The notes under the pieces were generated by a model that was given only the letters and a program-made list of their open reading frames with translations, was not told the DNA's origin and made no database searches. DNA of 64,000 nt from Algoriphagus boritolerans DSM 17298 = JCM 18970 (GTDB lineage Bacteria > Bacteroidota > Bacteroidia > Cytophagales > Cyclobacteriaceae), in assembly GCF_900108085.1 (NCBI RefSeq), contig NZ_FNVR01000009.1, positions 62,001-126,000 of the forward strand. Direction: 5' to 3'. Positions 24,516-33,408 of this stretch are shown here, piece by piece. Positions within the stretch are counted from its first letter, which is position 1, and each line of letters starts with the position of its first letter. The position numbers and the translations under genes were made by a program.

Positions 24516-24545
24516 CAAATTTAGAAAGGGATTGGAGTTTGCAAA
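24516..24545 (-). promoter_or_regulatory. Promoter of the trp operon
   Basis: On the minus strand a -33 TTTG (24542-24545) is followed after 18 bases by the -7 box TAAATTTG (24516-24523), matching the Bacteroidota sigma consensus TTTG/TAnnTTTG. Transcription should begin only a few bases before the trpL start codon. Confidence 0.8.
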
Positions 24546-24658
24546 GAATCATTTCATTTTTTTCGAAAAAATATTCGATTTCCAAAATACTTGACAGTAA
24601 AGTTCGAAACCAATTTCTCAAATTCTTCGTTGAAAAATTCGAAATAACCCAATAAGAC

Positions 24659-25210
24659 ATGAAAAAACTTACGCTTTTCTTTTTCGGAATTATTTTCTCC
24701 AGTGGAATAGTAAAAGGACAAGAATCCGAATGGAAAACTCCAATGCATGAAGTGAAATTAACTTCCGGTGAATCCGAGGAAGCAGTATTAAATATTGATC
24801 CTAGTTTCCGTTTTGCCGATTTGCGCCAGGATGATCGAGTATTTAGATTGTTTTATGATAACAACAACGCAATAATTAAAAGAGCAAGGATAGTGGATCA
24901 GCATTCCAACTTAATGGTAGCAAGAGGCCGAGGAAGTTACTTTTGGGGAACGGCAAGATTTGAATTTATCGGAGGGGAAGTTTTCAAAGTAAAATTGGAC
25001 AGGAACAGAAATGGCTATGAAATTATCGGTCCGAATGGCCCCCTATTCAAAGTGGAAAATTTTGGAATCAGTCCCGTAAAAACCCTAAATGAAAGAGACT
25101 TTCTAGCCCAAGCATTTTTTGTTTTTGATCGGATTAAAGTCACTCAAAAACCTCAGGTAAATGTGATTCATTACGCACCGCCAATCACTACATTCAATAA
25201 TAATCAGTGA
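24659..25210 (+). CDS. Secreted protein of unknown function
   Basis: A 183-residue protein with a clear signal peptide (MKKLTLFFFGIIFSSGIVKG, then QES). The mature part has a beta-rich, non-repetitive composition with short motifs such as FRFADLRQDDRVFRLFYD and ARGRGSYFWGTARFEF, and no cysteine or recognisable catalytic motif. I do not recognise the family. It is divergent from the trp leader and lies 23 bases before a small conserved-looking cytosolic protein gene on the same strand. Export to the periplasm or envelope is the only safe inference. Confidence 0.75.
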   Translation: MKKLTLFFFGIIFSSGIVKGQESEWKTPMHEVKLTSGESEEAVLNIDPSFRFADLRQDDRVFRLFYDNNNAIIKRARIVDQHSNLMVARGRGSYFWGTARFEFIGGEVFKVKLDRNRNGYEIIGPNGPLFKVENFGISPVKTLNERDFLAQAFFVFDRIKVTQKPQVNVIHYAPPITTFNNNQ

Positions 25211-25233
25211 TTTATTAGCTTTGCAATAAAACA

Positions 25234-25461
25234 ATGGCCAAAGCAATTTCGCAGTATTTCAAGCGAATCTTCGACGATTATCAAGTACTCGTGATGGTCA
25301 ATCCAACGGATTATTCCGGTATCGAACTCATCGTTCACCCTGACGGAAAAATCGAAAAAACGGAAATGGAGTTTGACGAAGAAATTTTTGATGACTTGGA
25401 AGCAGATGAATTCAAACCTTGTGGAGCGTTGGAATTTCAACTGACTTTGGCTAAAGCCTAA
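25234..25461 (+). CDS. Small acidic protein of unknown function
   Basis: A 75-residue cytosolic protein without signal or membrane segment. It opens MAKAISQYFKRIFDDYQVLV, with a basic helix, then a beta strand, and closes with an acidic stretch (EMEFDEEIFDDLEADEF) before LEFQLTLAKA. A TAGCTTTG box at 25216-25223 fits a -7 element and would give an almost leaderless mRNA, but no -33 TTTG is present. I do not recognise the family. Confidence 0.7.
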   Translation: MAKAISQYFKRIFDDYQVLVMVNPTDYSGIELIVHPDGKIEKTEMEFDEEIFDDLEADEFKPCGALEFQLTLAKA

Positions 25462-25763
25462 ATCACAATTCAACTTGTTTTAAAAATTTAAGACAGATTC
25501 CAAAAAGAAATCCCGCATTTCGAAACCCTCGAAATGTGGCATCATCTTAATGTAAGTGTGGGTTTGGTCTATTCCTTTTCGAGCTTCCTGTTGAAAAATT
25601 GCCTCCGACGAAAATACCTAAATTCAATTTTGAGGTATCTAGCGTAATGTTTCCTGCGGTCGATTTAAGCCCACAATTTTAATGGGCTTAATTGTATTTT
25701 TATTCTTGAATTTATCATAGTTTTAGGTGCAATTCGGAATAAACAAGCAGGTATATAAACAAA
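25462..25763. other. Non-coding gap with two small hairpins
   Basis: No gene is seen. CATTTCGA (25516-25523) / TCGAAATG (25529-25536) is an 8-bp palindromic hairpin. TTAAGCCCA (25665-25673) / TGGGCTTAA (25683-25691) is a 9-bp stem followed by TTGTATTTTTATT, which could be a terminator for plus-strand transcription. Confidence 0.45.
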
Positions 25764-25790
25764 AAAAGACAGCTCAATAGCTGTCCTTTT
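25764..25790 (-). terminator. Intrinsic terminator of the HTH-tailed gene at 25811-26215
   Basis: GACAGC (25768-25773) / GCTGTC (25780-25785) with a 6-base loop, flanked by A and T runs. On the minus strand it ends in seven T residues about 20 bases after the stop codon. Confidence 0.8.
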
Positions 25791-25810
25791 TATAATGGTT
25801 TTAGAATCAA

Positions 25811-26215
25811 TTAGCTTTTCAACCAATTGATAAACGTCTGATAACCAACTCCAATTTCTCTAGCGAAGGCCGCTTTGGTTTTCTTTCCGGCTGCTTCTAC
25901 TTTTTTCCATTCTTCTACGATCTTGTTCTTTTCAGAGTCTGAAAAAGATCTTCTCTTACCTGCACCTTTTGAGCTCCCGCTTCCACTCAAAACACTGATC
26001 AGATCATTCAATTCATTGACGAATTTACTATCGGTCAAAAACAAACCAGCAGCTTCCAGTTTTTTAATAACTTCATCTTTAGGATTAACAGGTGTCACTG
26101 CAATACCTCGTGCAGCTGCTTCATGAAGTTCAATTTTCTTACCCTCTGCCGTAACGTAGATAAATCCATCTGTCTTTTTAAGATCAACGATGGCTTCTTT
26201 GATTAATTCTCTCAT
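25811..26215 (-). CDS. Protein with C-terminal helix-turn-helix-like region
   Basis: A 134-residue protein starting MRELIKEAIVDLKKTDGFIY. The N-terminal half is mixed alpha/beta with a YVTAEGKKIELHEAAARGIAV segment. A Gly/Ser linker (SGSGSSKGAGKRR) leads to a basic C-terminal region, SFSDSEKNKIVEEWKKVEAA...TKAAFAREIGVGYQTFINWLKS, that reads as a homeodomain/transposase-type helix-turn-helix. A DNA-binding role is likely. I cannot name the family. I reject a 14-residue extension upstream because it starts in A/T-rich intergenic DNA. A terminator follows immediately. Confidence 0.75.
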   Translation of the reverse strand: MRELIKEAIVDLKKTDGFIYVTAEGKKIELHEAAARGIAVTPVNPKDEVIKKLEAAGLFLTDSKFVNELNDLISVLSGSGSSKGAGKRRSFSDSEKNKIVEEWKKVEAAGKKTKAAFAREIGVGYQTFINWLKS

Positions 26216-26327
26216 TTTTTTATAGGATTTATTTGTGTTAATTAAAAATCCTTGCAATATATAAATTGCTTTCTATTCATTAAATAGAATTAAAGAATAT
26301 TTGCAAAATAAATTCTCCAAAAATAAG

Positions 26328-26369
26328 CCCTTACTTTAATTCATAGAACCCTTACTTTAATTCATAGAA
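26328..26369. repeat. Perfect 21-bp tandem duplication at a gene end
   Basis: CCCTTACTTTAATTCATAGA plus A occurs at 26328-26348 and again directly at 26349-26369. The second copy contains the stop codon and last codons (YSMN) of the minus-strand gene ending at 26357. The first copy lies just beyond it. Confidence 0.9.
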
Positions 26370-27130
26370 TAGGTCATCAACCAATTTTCAATAAGATTTT
26401 TGGTTTTGAATTCCCTGGAAAGAATACTGAAATATGCTTTTTCTAGGCTTCCATCCACAAATCTGGATTCGAAAAGACTCAGGTCACTCTCTTTCAGCAA
26501 TTTCTTTAGCATTTCATTGAAGGACGCAAAGGATTCGATTTGAAGATCATCTTTACCCGAATAGTCAACTGGGCTCGGAATCAATTCTAAGAAATCCGAA
26601 TCGGAGGCATAGGAATACCGAATAGTTCCGTCTTGAACCAATTTGAATAAAATAATAGTTTCTTGCTCCGACTTTAATGTTGCTATTTCATCAAACTGTT
26701 CATTAAGTCGGATATCCTCAAACAGCGATTCAATTAAAAAATGAATAAAACTTTTCCAGGAATTGAGAATTTCCAAATTAAACCCATACGTTGAATCTTC
26801 TATAGAATTGGATTTATATAATTCAAGCTCATAGGAGTTAGCCTTACATAAGGAAGAAAGATTAGACCATTCTTCTCCCAATTGCTGTGCAAGGGGCCAA
26901 AAACAAACCAACTTTTTATTATTCATTACGACCTCTTCAAAAAGACGTGAATAAATTTTATTAATAACCCGAACATCTTCTTCATACCATGTCCAGTCCA
27001 ACTCTGAAAATAAACTAACAGGATCCAAAAGCACAAAATCCGATTTCTGAAAATCTACTTTTTCAAGCCAATCCGAATTCCTATCAAGATGCTGATCCAC
27101 GAGTACGATACTTTTGATTTTTGAGCTCAT
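26357..27130 (-). CDS. Protein of unknown function, acidic, cytosolic
   Basis: A 257-residue protein without signal peptide or membrane segment. It starts MSSKIKSIVLVDQHLDRN, which reads as a Rossmann-like first strand, followed by SDFVLLDPVSLFSELDW. The rest is helical and rich in Glu, Leu and Ser. No catalytic motif or known domain is recognised. It is the first of two minus-strand genes here, 141 bases before the HTH-tailed gene, and may belong with it. A 21-bp tandem duplication covers its 3' end. Confidence 0.65.
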   Translation of the reverse strand: MSSKIKSIVLVDQHLDRNSDWLEKVDFQKSDFVLLDPVSLFSELDWTWYEEDVRVINKIYSRLFEEVVMNNKKLVCFWPLAQQLGEEWSNLSSLCKANSYELELYKSNSIEDSTYGFNLEILNSWKSFIHFLIESLFEDIRLNEQFDEIATLKSEQETIILFKLVQDGTIRYSYASDSDFLELIPSPVDYSGKDDLQIESFASFNEMLKKLLKESDLSLFESRFVDGSLEKAYFSILSREFKTKNLIENWLMTYSMN

Positions 27131-27389
27131 AGTTTTTTTGTTAACCGATTAATTTTCATCCATTAATTTTTACCAAAGACCTGAAGCAAGTGTATAATAA
27201 CCCACAAGAATGCACTGTAGTTTTTATAAGAAATTGCTTCGGTTTCTACGATACTAAAGTACGTTTTAACCTTTTAATAAAATACCTTTTGACACATATT
27301 GTCTCAATTTACTTTTTCCTTAACTTTTAAACTAAAAAATCAAAAATCATAGAAAGCCAAAAATCAGTAAAGAGATCAGAAGGCAAGTC
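27131..27389. other. A/T-rich intergenic region upstream of pyrG
   Basis: The gap separates divergent genes. I see no gene or RNA in it apart from the palindrome and -7 box listed separately at 27390-27409. Confidence 0.5.
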
Positions 27390-27409
27390 GGGAAATTTCC
27401 CTAATTTTG
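27390..27409 (+). promoter_or_regulatory. Palindrome abutting a -7 box upstream of pyrG
   Basis: GGGAAATTTCCC (27390-27401), a perfect 12-bp palindrome, is directly followed by TAATTTTG (27402-27409), a match to the Bacteroidota -7 box TAnnTTTG. No good -33 TTTG is present at the usual distance. The palindrome occupies the spacer position, where a repressor or activator dimer could act. Confidence 0.5.
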
Positions 27410-27452
27410 AATCCCATAAGATTCCAATTAAAAACACCCACTCTCCATTCTT

Positions 27453-29072
27453 ATGGGCTCATCCACCAAATACGTTTTCATTACCGGAGGAGTCACTTCA
27501 TCTCTAGGCAAAGGCATAATTGCGGCTTCGTTAGGCAAGCTGTTGCAGTCCAGAGGTTTCAGTGTGACTATCCAAAAATTTGATCCATACCTCAACATTG
27601 ATCCGGGAACACTCAATCCCTATGAGCATGGCGAATGCTATGTCACTGATGATGGTGCGGAAACCGACTTAGATTTAGGTCATTACGAGCGATTTCTTAA
27701 TGTGTCTACTTCTCAAAGCAACAACATCACCACAGGCCGGATCTATAATAATGTCATAACCAGGGAGCGAAAGGGTGAATTTCTGGGAAAAACTGTTCAG
27801 GTAATCCCTCATATTACAGATGAAATCAAGAGCAACTTTTATAAGCTTGGCCAGGACGGAAAATATGACGTTGTCATTACGGAAATAGGCGGTTGTGTCG
27901 GTGATATAGAATCTTTACCTTTTATAGAAGCAGTGCGTCAAGCCCGATGGGATTTGGGCCCAAATAATTTTTTGGTCATTCACCTGATACTCATCCCCTA
28001 CCTGAAAGCTGCCAAAGAACTTAAAACCAAACCAACTCAGCATTCTGTAAAGCAATTGTTGGAGGCAGGAATTCAGCCTGACATTTTGGTTTGTAGGACA
28101 GAATATCATCTTCCCTTGGATGTAAAGAAAAAGTTGGCTCTTTTTTGCAACGTCCAACTCAACAGCGTCATAGAAGCAATGGATGCCGAATCCATTTATG
28201 ATGTGCCTCTTTTGATGAAAAAGGAAAAGCTGGATGAGCGGGTAATGAATAAGTTAAAGCTTTCGACCAAAACATCCCCCGACCTCGAAACTTGGAAAGA
28301 TTTTCTTGGGAAATTAAAAAACCCAACTCAGGAAGTGACTATTGGATTGGTTGGAAAATACATTTCGCTTCCGGATTCCTACAAGTCCATTATCGAGTCA
28401 TTTACCCACGCCGGAGCTTCCGTAGAGTGCAAAGTAAACCTGTTACTCATCTCATCAGAAGAAATTCATCTGGACAACTATGAAAGTAAATTCAAGGAGC
28501 TGGATGGAATTTTGGTGGCTCCGGGATTTGGTGAGCGGGGATTTGAGGGGAAAATTGAGACAGTTCGATATGCCCGTGAACATAATATTCCATTCTTCGG
28601 CATCTGTCTAGGGATGCAAGTTGCAGTAGTGGAATTTGCAAGAAATGTCTTGGGGTTAGAGCATGCAAATTCGACAGAAATGGACCCTTTTACTCCTCAT
28701 CCGATTATTGCATTGCTGGAGGAGCAAAAGAAAATTGATCAAATGGGCGGAACTATGCGATTGGGTTCGTATGCTTGCGACCTCAAAAATGGAACTAAGT
28801 CCGCCATCGCCTACGGAAAAACCAAAATTCAGGAACGGCATCGGCACAGGTATGAATTTAACAACGCCTACCTCGAGCAGATTCAGAGCAAAGGCATGAT
28901 CGCAGCCGGTAAAAATCCTGATACAGGCTTGGTAGAAATTATTGAACTCAAAAACCATCCGTGGTTTGTGGGCGTTCAGTTTCATCCAGAATATAAAAGT
29001 ACGGTACTAAATCCTCATCCTTTGTTTGTGAGATTTATTCAGGCCGCCATTGACAATAAAAAAGTAAAGTAA
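27453..29072 (+). CDS. pyrG: CTP synthase
   Basis: A 539-residue cytosolic enzyme that aminates UTP to CTP with glutamine and ATP. The N-terminal synthetase domain (about 1-270) begins with [20 protein letters not shown] (P-loop) and has [18 protein letters not shown] and [11 protein letters not shown]. The C-terminal class I amidotransferase domain has [18 protein letters not shown] with the catalytic Cys and [10 protein letters not shown] with the His/Glu pair. yidC follows 39 bases downstream, probably on the same transcript. Confidence 0.98.
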   Translation: MGSSTKYVFITGGVTSSLGKGIIAASLGKLLQSRGFSVTIQKFDPYLNIDPGTLNPYEHGECYVTDDGAETDLDLGHYERFLNVSTSQSNNITTGRIYNNVITRERKGEFLGKTVQVIPHITDEIKSNFYKLGQDGKYDVVITEIGGCVGDIESLPFIEAVRQARWDLGPNNFLVIHLILIPYLKAAKELKTKPTQHSVKQLLEAGIQPDILVCRTEYHLPLDVKKKLALFCNVQLNSVIEAMDAESIYDVPLLMKKEKLDERVMNKLKLSTKTSPDLETWKDFLGKLKNPTQEVTIGLVGKYISLPDSYKSIIESFTHAGASVECKVNLLLISSEEIHLDNYESKFKELDGILVAPGFGERGFEGKIETVRYAREHNIPFFGICLGMQVAVVEFARNVLGLEHANSTEMDPFTPHPIIALLEEQKKIDQMGGTMRLGSYACDLKNGTKSAIAYGKTKIQERHRHRYEFNNAYLEQIQSKGMIAAGKNPDTGLVEIIELKNHPWFVGVQFHPEYKSTVLNPHPLFVRFIQAAIDNKKVK

Positions 29073-29111
29073 TTGACTTGCACCCTATTGATGGTGTGGA
29101 AATAACTAATT

Positions 29112-30902
29112 ATGGATAAAAATCAAGCAACAGGTTTGATCCTTTTTGCAGCGGTCATTTTAATCTACTCCCTGTTTTTTGCGAGTGGACCGGAAGTTCC
29201 GCCTATCGAAGAAACTCCGCAGCAAACCGAAGCTCCTGCTTCAATCCTTAACCAGAAATCTGCAAGTGAAACACTTCCGGATAGCCTGGTAGATATACAG
29301 CGAACCGCACAGTACGGTGTGTTGGCCGTACTGACACTTGGCGAGGATAAAGACGTGACTCTAGAGAACGATAAGGTATTAATCACCCTATCCACCAAAG
29401 GCGCTCAGATAAAAGAAGTGATTTTGAAGGACTTCAAAAGTTGGAACAGTGAGCCTTTGGCACTTTTGGACGAGAAGAGTTCAGTTATGGATTTTTCTTT
29501 GGAGACCTCCAAAGGCCCGGTAAGCTTGTCGGATTTCTACTTTACTCCGAATCTCACAGAGGAAGAAGTCGAAGGGGTCAAAACTCAGGTATTAACCTTC
29601 ACGGCCGGATCTGAATCGGGACAGATTATTAAGAAATATGCGATTGCGGACGGAAGTTATGAAGTAAAAAAATCACTTGAAATTGACCGTTATCAAGGTG
29701 TATTTTTAGGAAATTCCCTAAACTTCACGTGGGAGGATCAGGTAGTAGCTCAGGAAAAAGATCTGGCAGAATCCCGACGTCAGACAAAACTCAATTATTT
29801 TCTTGCCTCAGAATCCTATGACAACCTGGGTGCAGGAGATGATCCTGAAGAAGAACAAATTTCTGAGCCCGTGAAGTGGATTGGCTTCAGTCAACGATTC
29901 TTCACTGCCGGAATTATCGCTGACTCCGTCTTCCAAAATGTAAAAATAGCCCAGTCTACACCTGCGGACTCTTCGATAGTCCGGATCATGTCGGCCTCCT
30001 TGACTATACCTGTACAAAATGGGAAAGCAGATCTCAGCTTTTATTTTGGTCCGGATAAATACAAAACCCTCAAAAATGTCACAGAAGGATTTGAAGAAAA
30101 TGTAGATATGGGATACTTTTTCGTCAGTTGGGTCAACAAATACATCGTTGTTCACCTGTTCGAATTCTTGGAAAAGTATTTCAACAACTATGGAATCATC
30201 ATCATCCTGATCGTATTGATCATCAAACTTGCACTCACGCCCCTGACTTATAAATCCTACATCGGAATGGCAAAAATGCGGGTGATCAAACCGGAGATCG
30301 ACGAGCTCAAAGAGAAATACGGTGATGATGCCACTAAAATGCAACAGGAGCAAATGAAGCTCTTTTCGCAGTTGGGGGTAAGTCCAATTTCCGGATGCCT
30401 TCCACTATTACTTCAGATGCCTTTTCTGTTTGCGATGTTCTTCTTTTTCCCCAATGCAGTGGAACTTCGGCAGGAATCCTTCCTTTGGGCAAACGATCTC
30501 TCCACCTTCGATGAGTTTATCAAGTTGCCGTTTACCATTCCTTTTTATGGTTCTCATGTCAGTTTATTCACTTTGCTGATGACCGTATCACAGATCATTT
30601 ACACCCATTTCAACAATCAGTTGACAACCGCTACGGGGCCAATGAAAAACCTTGGCTACATCATGCCGGTCATGTTTATGTTCATACTCAACTCTTACCC
30701 TGCGGGACTTAGTTTTTATTATTTCGTGTCGAATGTGGTGACATTTGGACAGCAGGCAGTCATTAAACTATTCGTAGATGACAAAAAAATCAGAGCAAAA
30801 GTGGAGGAAAGCAAAGCCAAAAATGTCAATAAAAAGAAATCCAAGTTTCAGCAAAGGCTGGAGGACGCAATGAAAGCGGCAGATAATACCCGTAAAAAAT
30901 AA
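29112..30902 (+). CDS. yidC: Membrane protein insertase YidC
   Basis: A 596-residue inner-membrane insertase that acts with or without Sec. It has an N-terminal transmembrane helix (GLILFAAVILIYSLFFASG), a large periplasmic beta-sandwich (about 60-340), and then the conserved five-helix core starting near IIIILIVLIIKLALTPLTY. The first cytoplasmic hairpin (MRVIKPEIDELKEKYGDDAT) and SPISGCLPLLLQMPFLFAMF follow, and the protein ends with a basic cytoplasmic tail that may bind ribosomes. The length is normal for Bacteroidota. An intrinsic terminator follows. Confidence 0.97.
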   Translation: MDKNQATGLILFAAVILIYSLFFASGPEVPPIEETPQQTEAPASILNQKSASETLPDSLVDIQRTAQYGVLAVLTLGEDKDVTLENDKVLITLSTKGAQIKEVILKDFKSWNSEPLALLDEKSSVMDFSLETSKGPVSLSDFYFTPNLTEEEVEGVKTQVLTFTAGSESGQIIKKYAIADGSYEVKKSLEIDRYQGVFLGNSLNFTWEDQVVAQEKDLAESRRQTKLNYFLASESYDNLGAGDDPEEEQISEPVKWIGFSQRFFTAGIIADSVFQNVKIAQSTPADSSIVRIMSASLTIPVQNGKADLSFYFGPDKYKTLKNVTEGFEENVDMGYFFVSWVNKYIVVHLFEFLEKYFNNYGIIIILIVLIIKLALTPLTYKSYIGMAKMRVIKPEIDELKEKYGDDATKMQQEQMKLFSQLGVSPISGCLPLLLQMPFLFAMFFFFPNAVELRQESFLWANDLSTFDEFIKLPFTIPFYGSHVSLFTLLMTVSQIIYTHFNNQLTTATGPMKNLGYIMPVMFMFILNSYPAGLSFYYFVSNVVTFGQQAVIKLFVDDKKIRAKVEESKAKNVNKKKSKFQQRLEDAMKAADNTRKK

Positions 30903-30909
30903 TTCTAAA

Positions 30910-30937
30910 AAGGAGCTTTCAACGGCTCCTTATTTTT
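30910..30937 (+). terminator. Intrinsic terminator of pyrG-yidC
   Basis: AAGGAGC (30910-30916) / GCTCCTT (30925-30931) followed by ATTTTTT, a few bases after the yidC stop codon. Confidence 0.88.
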
Positions 30938-31098
30938 TGTTCTTTTAGGTATTGTCAAAAATCATAATCAGCCCTCCTCGCTGAAAATGAAGGAATTAAC
31001 GATTTTTCACTTTGGTTCCTTTCCAAAAAAGCACCACCTTCCACAAGTTTCGACCTGAATTTGATTAATATTGAATCAAAATACCCCTTAATTAAACC

Positions 31099-31881
31099 AT
31101 GGGAAAAATAATTGCTATAGCCAATCAAAAAGGCGGAGTGGGTAAAACTACCACTGCAATGAACCTTGCGGCCAGTTTGGCTGTCTTGGAGTTTAAAACC
31201 CTGGTCATCGATGCTGATCCTCAGGCTAATACTACTTCCGGACTGGGCCACGACCCTAAGTCAATTGAAGCCAGCATCTACGAGTGCATGGTGGATGGTG
31301 TCAAAGTCGAAGAAATAATCCGAAAAACTTCACTCGAAAACCTGGATCTAGTTCCTTCACACATTGACTTGGTCGGTGCTGAAGTAGAAATGATAAATCT
31401 GGAAAACCGGGAGGAAAAAATGAAGGAAGTGATCTCTTCCCTCAAGGATCTTTATGACTTCATTATTATCGACTGCTCCCCTTCACTGGGATTGATCACG
31501 ATCAATGCGCTAACTGCGGCAAATTCGGTGATCATTCCTGTGCAATGTGAATATTTTGCCTTGGAAGGGCTGGGCAAATTGCTCAATACGATTAAAATCA
31601 TCCAAACCCGACTTAATCCGGACTTGGAAATAGAAGGAATCCTACTGACCATGTATGATGTCCGCCTCAGATTGTCCAATCAAGTAGTGGAAGAAGTGAG
31701 ATTTCATTTCAAAAACATGGTCTTTGACACAATTATTCCCAGGAATGTTCGTCTTTCTGAGTCGCCTAGTTTCGGATTGCCTGTAATCTCCTTTGATGCA
31801 GACGGAAAAGGATCAATTGCATATCTCAATCTTGCCGGCGAAATCGCTAAAAAAAATGGTCATCAAAAAGTGACTGAGTAA
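31099..31881 (+). CDS. parA: Chromosome-partitioning ATPase ParA (Soj)
   Basis: A 260-residue Walker-type ATPase of chromosome segregation. The deviant Walker [10 protein letters not shown] is at about residues 11-19, with [15 protein letters not shown] and the Walker B-like IIDCSPSLG following. [17 protein letters not shown] helix and [13 protein letters not shown] complete the family pattern. It overlaps nothing and is followed two bases later by parB, so the two form one operon. No parS-like palindrome is evident nearby. Confidence 0.97.
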   Translation: MGKIIAIANQKGGVGKTTTAMNLAASLAVLEFKTLVIDADPQANTTSGLGHDPKSIEASIYECMVDGVKVEEIIRKTSLENLDLVPSHIDLVGAEVEMINLENREEKMKEVISSLKDLYDFIIIDCSPSLGLITINALTAANSVIIPVQCEYFALEGLGKLLNTIKIIQTRLNPDLEIEGILLTMYDVRLRLSNQVVEEVRFHFKNMVFDTIIPRNVRLSESPSFGLPVISFDADGKGSIAYLNLAGEIAKKNGHQKVTE

Positions 31882-31883
31882 CT

Positions 31884-32795
31884 ATGTCAGAAAATAAGCC
31901 CAATCGAAAAAACGCATTAGGAAGAGGCCTTGGGGCACTTTTGGAAGACAGCCCCGCAAAACATAAACCAAATGAAATCCTTCCCGAAATCGCCAAAACA
32001 GGAATTTTTGAGATTCCTCTCAGCGAAATTCAGGTAAACCCCTACCAGCCAAGGGTTCATTTCGACAAAAATACACTTCAGGAACTTGCAGATTCGATTC
32101 TTGTCCAAGGGATCATCCAGCCTATTACCGTAAGGAAACTTGCACCCAACGAATTTCAGCTTATCTCAGGGGAGCGCCGATTTCAGGCATCCAAACTTGC
32201 CGGATTGACGCAAATCCCTGCCTACGTCCGAACTGCAAATGATCAGCAAATGCTGGAAATGGCACTGATCGAAAACATTCAGCGTGAGAACCTAAATGCA
32301 CTCGAAATTGCTAATTCCTATCAAAGATTATTAGTAGAGTGTAACCTCAAGCAGGAGGAACTTGGTGATCGGGTAGGCAAAAACAGAACAACGGTCAACA
32401 ATTACCTGCGCCTTCTGAAGCTACCACCCACAATTCAGGCTGCGATTCGGGATCAGCAGATTTCGATGGGACATGCCCGCGCTTTGATCAATATCGAAGA
32501 CGTGGAAAAGCAGTTGGCTATTTTCAAAAAAGCTGTCGATGAAGAACTAAGTGTGAGAAATGTGGAAGCACTGGTCAAAGCTCTTAATTCCAGAAAAGAA
32601 GAAAAGGAAAAGCCTTCAAAGGGTCTTGATCCCGTCCGGAAATACGAAATGAACAAAATACAGCAACGGTTGGCAACTCATTTTGGAACCAAAGTCGCAT
32701 TAAAAGCAGACGGGAAAAACAAAGGAGAAATCAAAATACCATTTAACTCTGCCACAGATCTCAATCGAATTCTTGAAATTCTCGAAATCATCTGA
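31884..32795 (+). CDS. parB: ParB/RepB/Spo0J partition protein
   Basis: A 303-residue CTP-dependent DNA clamp that loads at parS. GRGLGALL lies near the N-terminus for ParA contact. The CTP-binding box is in the LISGERRFQASKLAG region and ENIQRENLNALEIA follows. The central HTH is KQEELGDRVGKNRTTVNNYL and the dimerisation domain is C-terminal. It is two bases downstream of parA and overlaps or abuts the DUF5683 gene, whose product sits in the same conserved cluster with dapB and lepB. Confidence 0.97.
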   Translation: MSENKPNRKNALGRGLGALLEDSPAKHKPNEILPEIAKTGIFEIPLSEIQVNPYQPRVHFDKNTLQELADSILVQGIIQPITVRKLAPNEFQLISGERRFQASKLAGLTQIPAYVRTANDQQMLEMALIENIQRENLNALEIANSYQRLLVECNLKQEELGDRVGKNRTTVNNYLRLLKLPPTIQAAIRDQQISMGHARALINIEDVEKQLAIFKKAVDEELSVRNVEALVKALNSRKEEKEKPSKGLDPVRKYEMNKIQQRLATHFGTKVALKADGKNKGEIKIPFNSATDLNRILEILEII

Positions 32796-33408
32796 AAATT
32801 TGAGCCGAATTCATTTCCATTCAAAAATCAAAAACAAGACCCCATGGATTTCCTTGGGGATTTTGCTTTTGTTATTTCTGTGGTCAGGCCCAAGCTTTTC
32901 TCAAAATCAAGAAGAAACCGAAGAAGTGGAAACACCGGAAGTGGAAAGGCCGGATCTTTCTTCATTACCCAAAAACCCAAGGAAAGCCACTTTACTCTCA
33001 GCGATTTTGCCGGGTGCAGGCCAAGTCTATAATAACAAAGCCTGGAAAGTACCCATTCTCTACGCAGGTTTCATGGCTGACATCTATTTTATCAATTTCA
33101 ACAACAAGCGATACCAAACATTTCGGACAGCACTTTTTGCTTTTGATGATGGGGATAGAAGCCAGTTTCCTTCGCTAAATCGAGAAGCTTTGGTCCGGAA
33201 CGTTGATTACTGGAGACAAAATCGAGATATGACGATTCTGCTTCTGGCCGCCATCTATGCACTTAATCTGATCGATGCCAATGTGGATGCACACCTTTCA
33301 GGGTTCGATATTTCTGATGACATATCCATGAAAATTGAACCTAATGTGGGTACTTTCGCAGCCTCAGGCAATACAATGGGCCTGTCCCTCAAATTTCAAC
33401 TTAAATAA
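32773..33408 (+). CDS. DUF5683 domain protein, probable envelope protein
   Basis: About 200 residues with a late-placed signal or anchor segment (TPWISLGILLLLFLWSGPSF) followed by an acidic Glu-rich stretch. The body begins KATLLSAILPGAGQVYNNKAWK, the DUF5683 signature, and has two further hydrophobic helices (VPILYAGFMADIYF, LLLAAIYALNLID). There is no ATG before the signal segment: start candidates are TTG at 32773 (overlapping parB by 23 bases) and TTG at 32800, four bases after the parB stop. The downstream dapB start overlaps its stop codon (TAATG). Function unknown; the cluster parAB-DUF5683-dapB-lepB suggests a growth-linked envelope role. Confidence 0.85.
   Translation: MKFSKSSENLSRIHFHSKIKNKTPWISLGILLLLFLWSGPSFSQNQEETEEVETPEVERPDLSSLPKNPRKATLLSAILPGAGQVYNNKAWKVPILYAGFMADIYFINFNNKRYQTFRTALFAFDDGDRSQFPSLNREALVRNVDYWRQNRDMTILLLAAIYALNLIDANVDAHLSGFDISDDISMKIEPNVGTFAASGNTMGLSLKFQLK

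Noticed and set aside
31099-32795. parS site or replication origin near parAB
   Set aside because: I looked for a 16-bp GTTnCACGTGnAAC-type palindrome and for DnaA-box clusters around parAB and saw neither.
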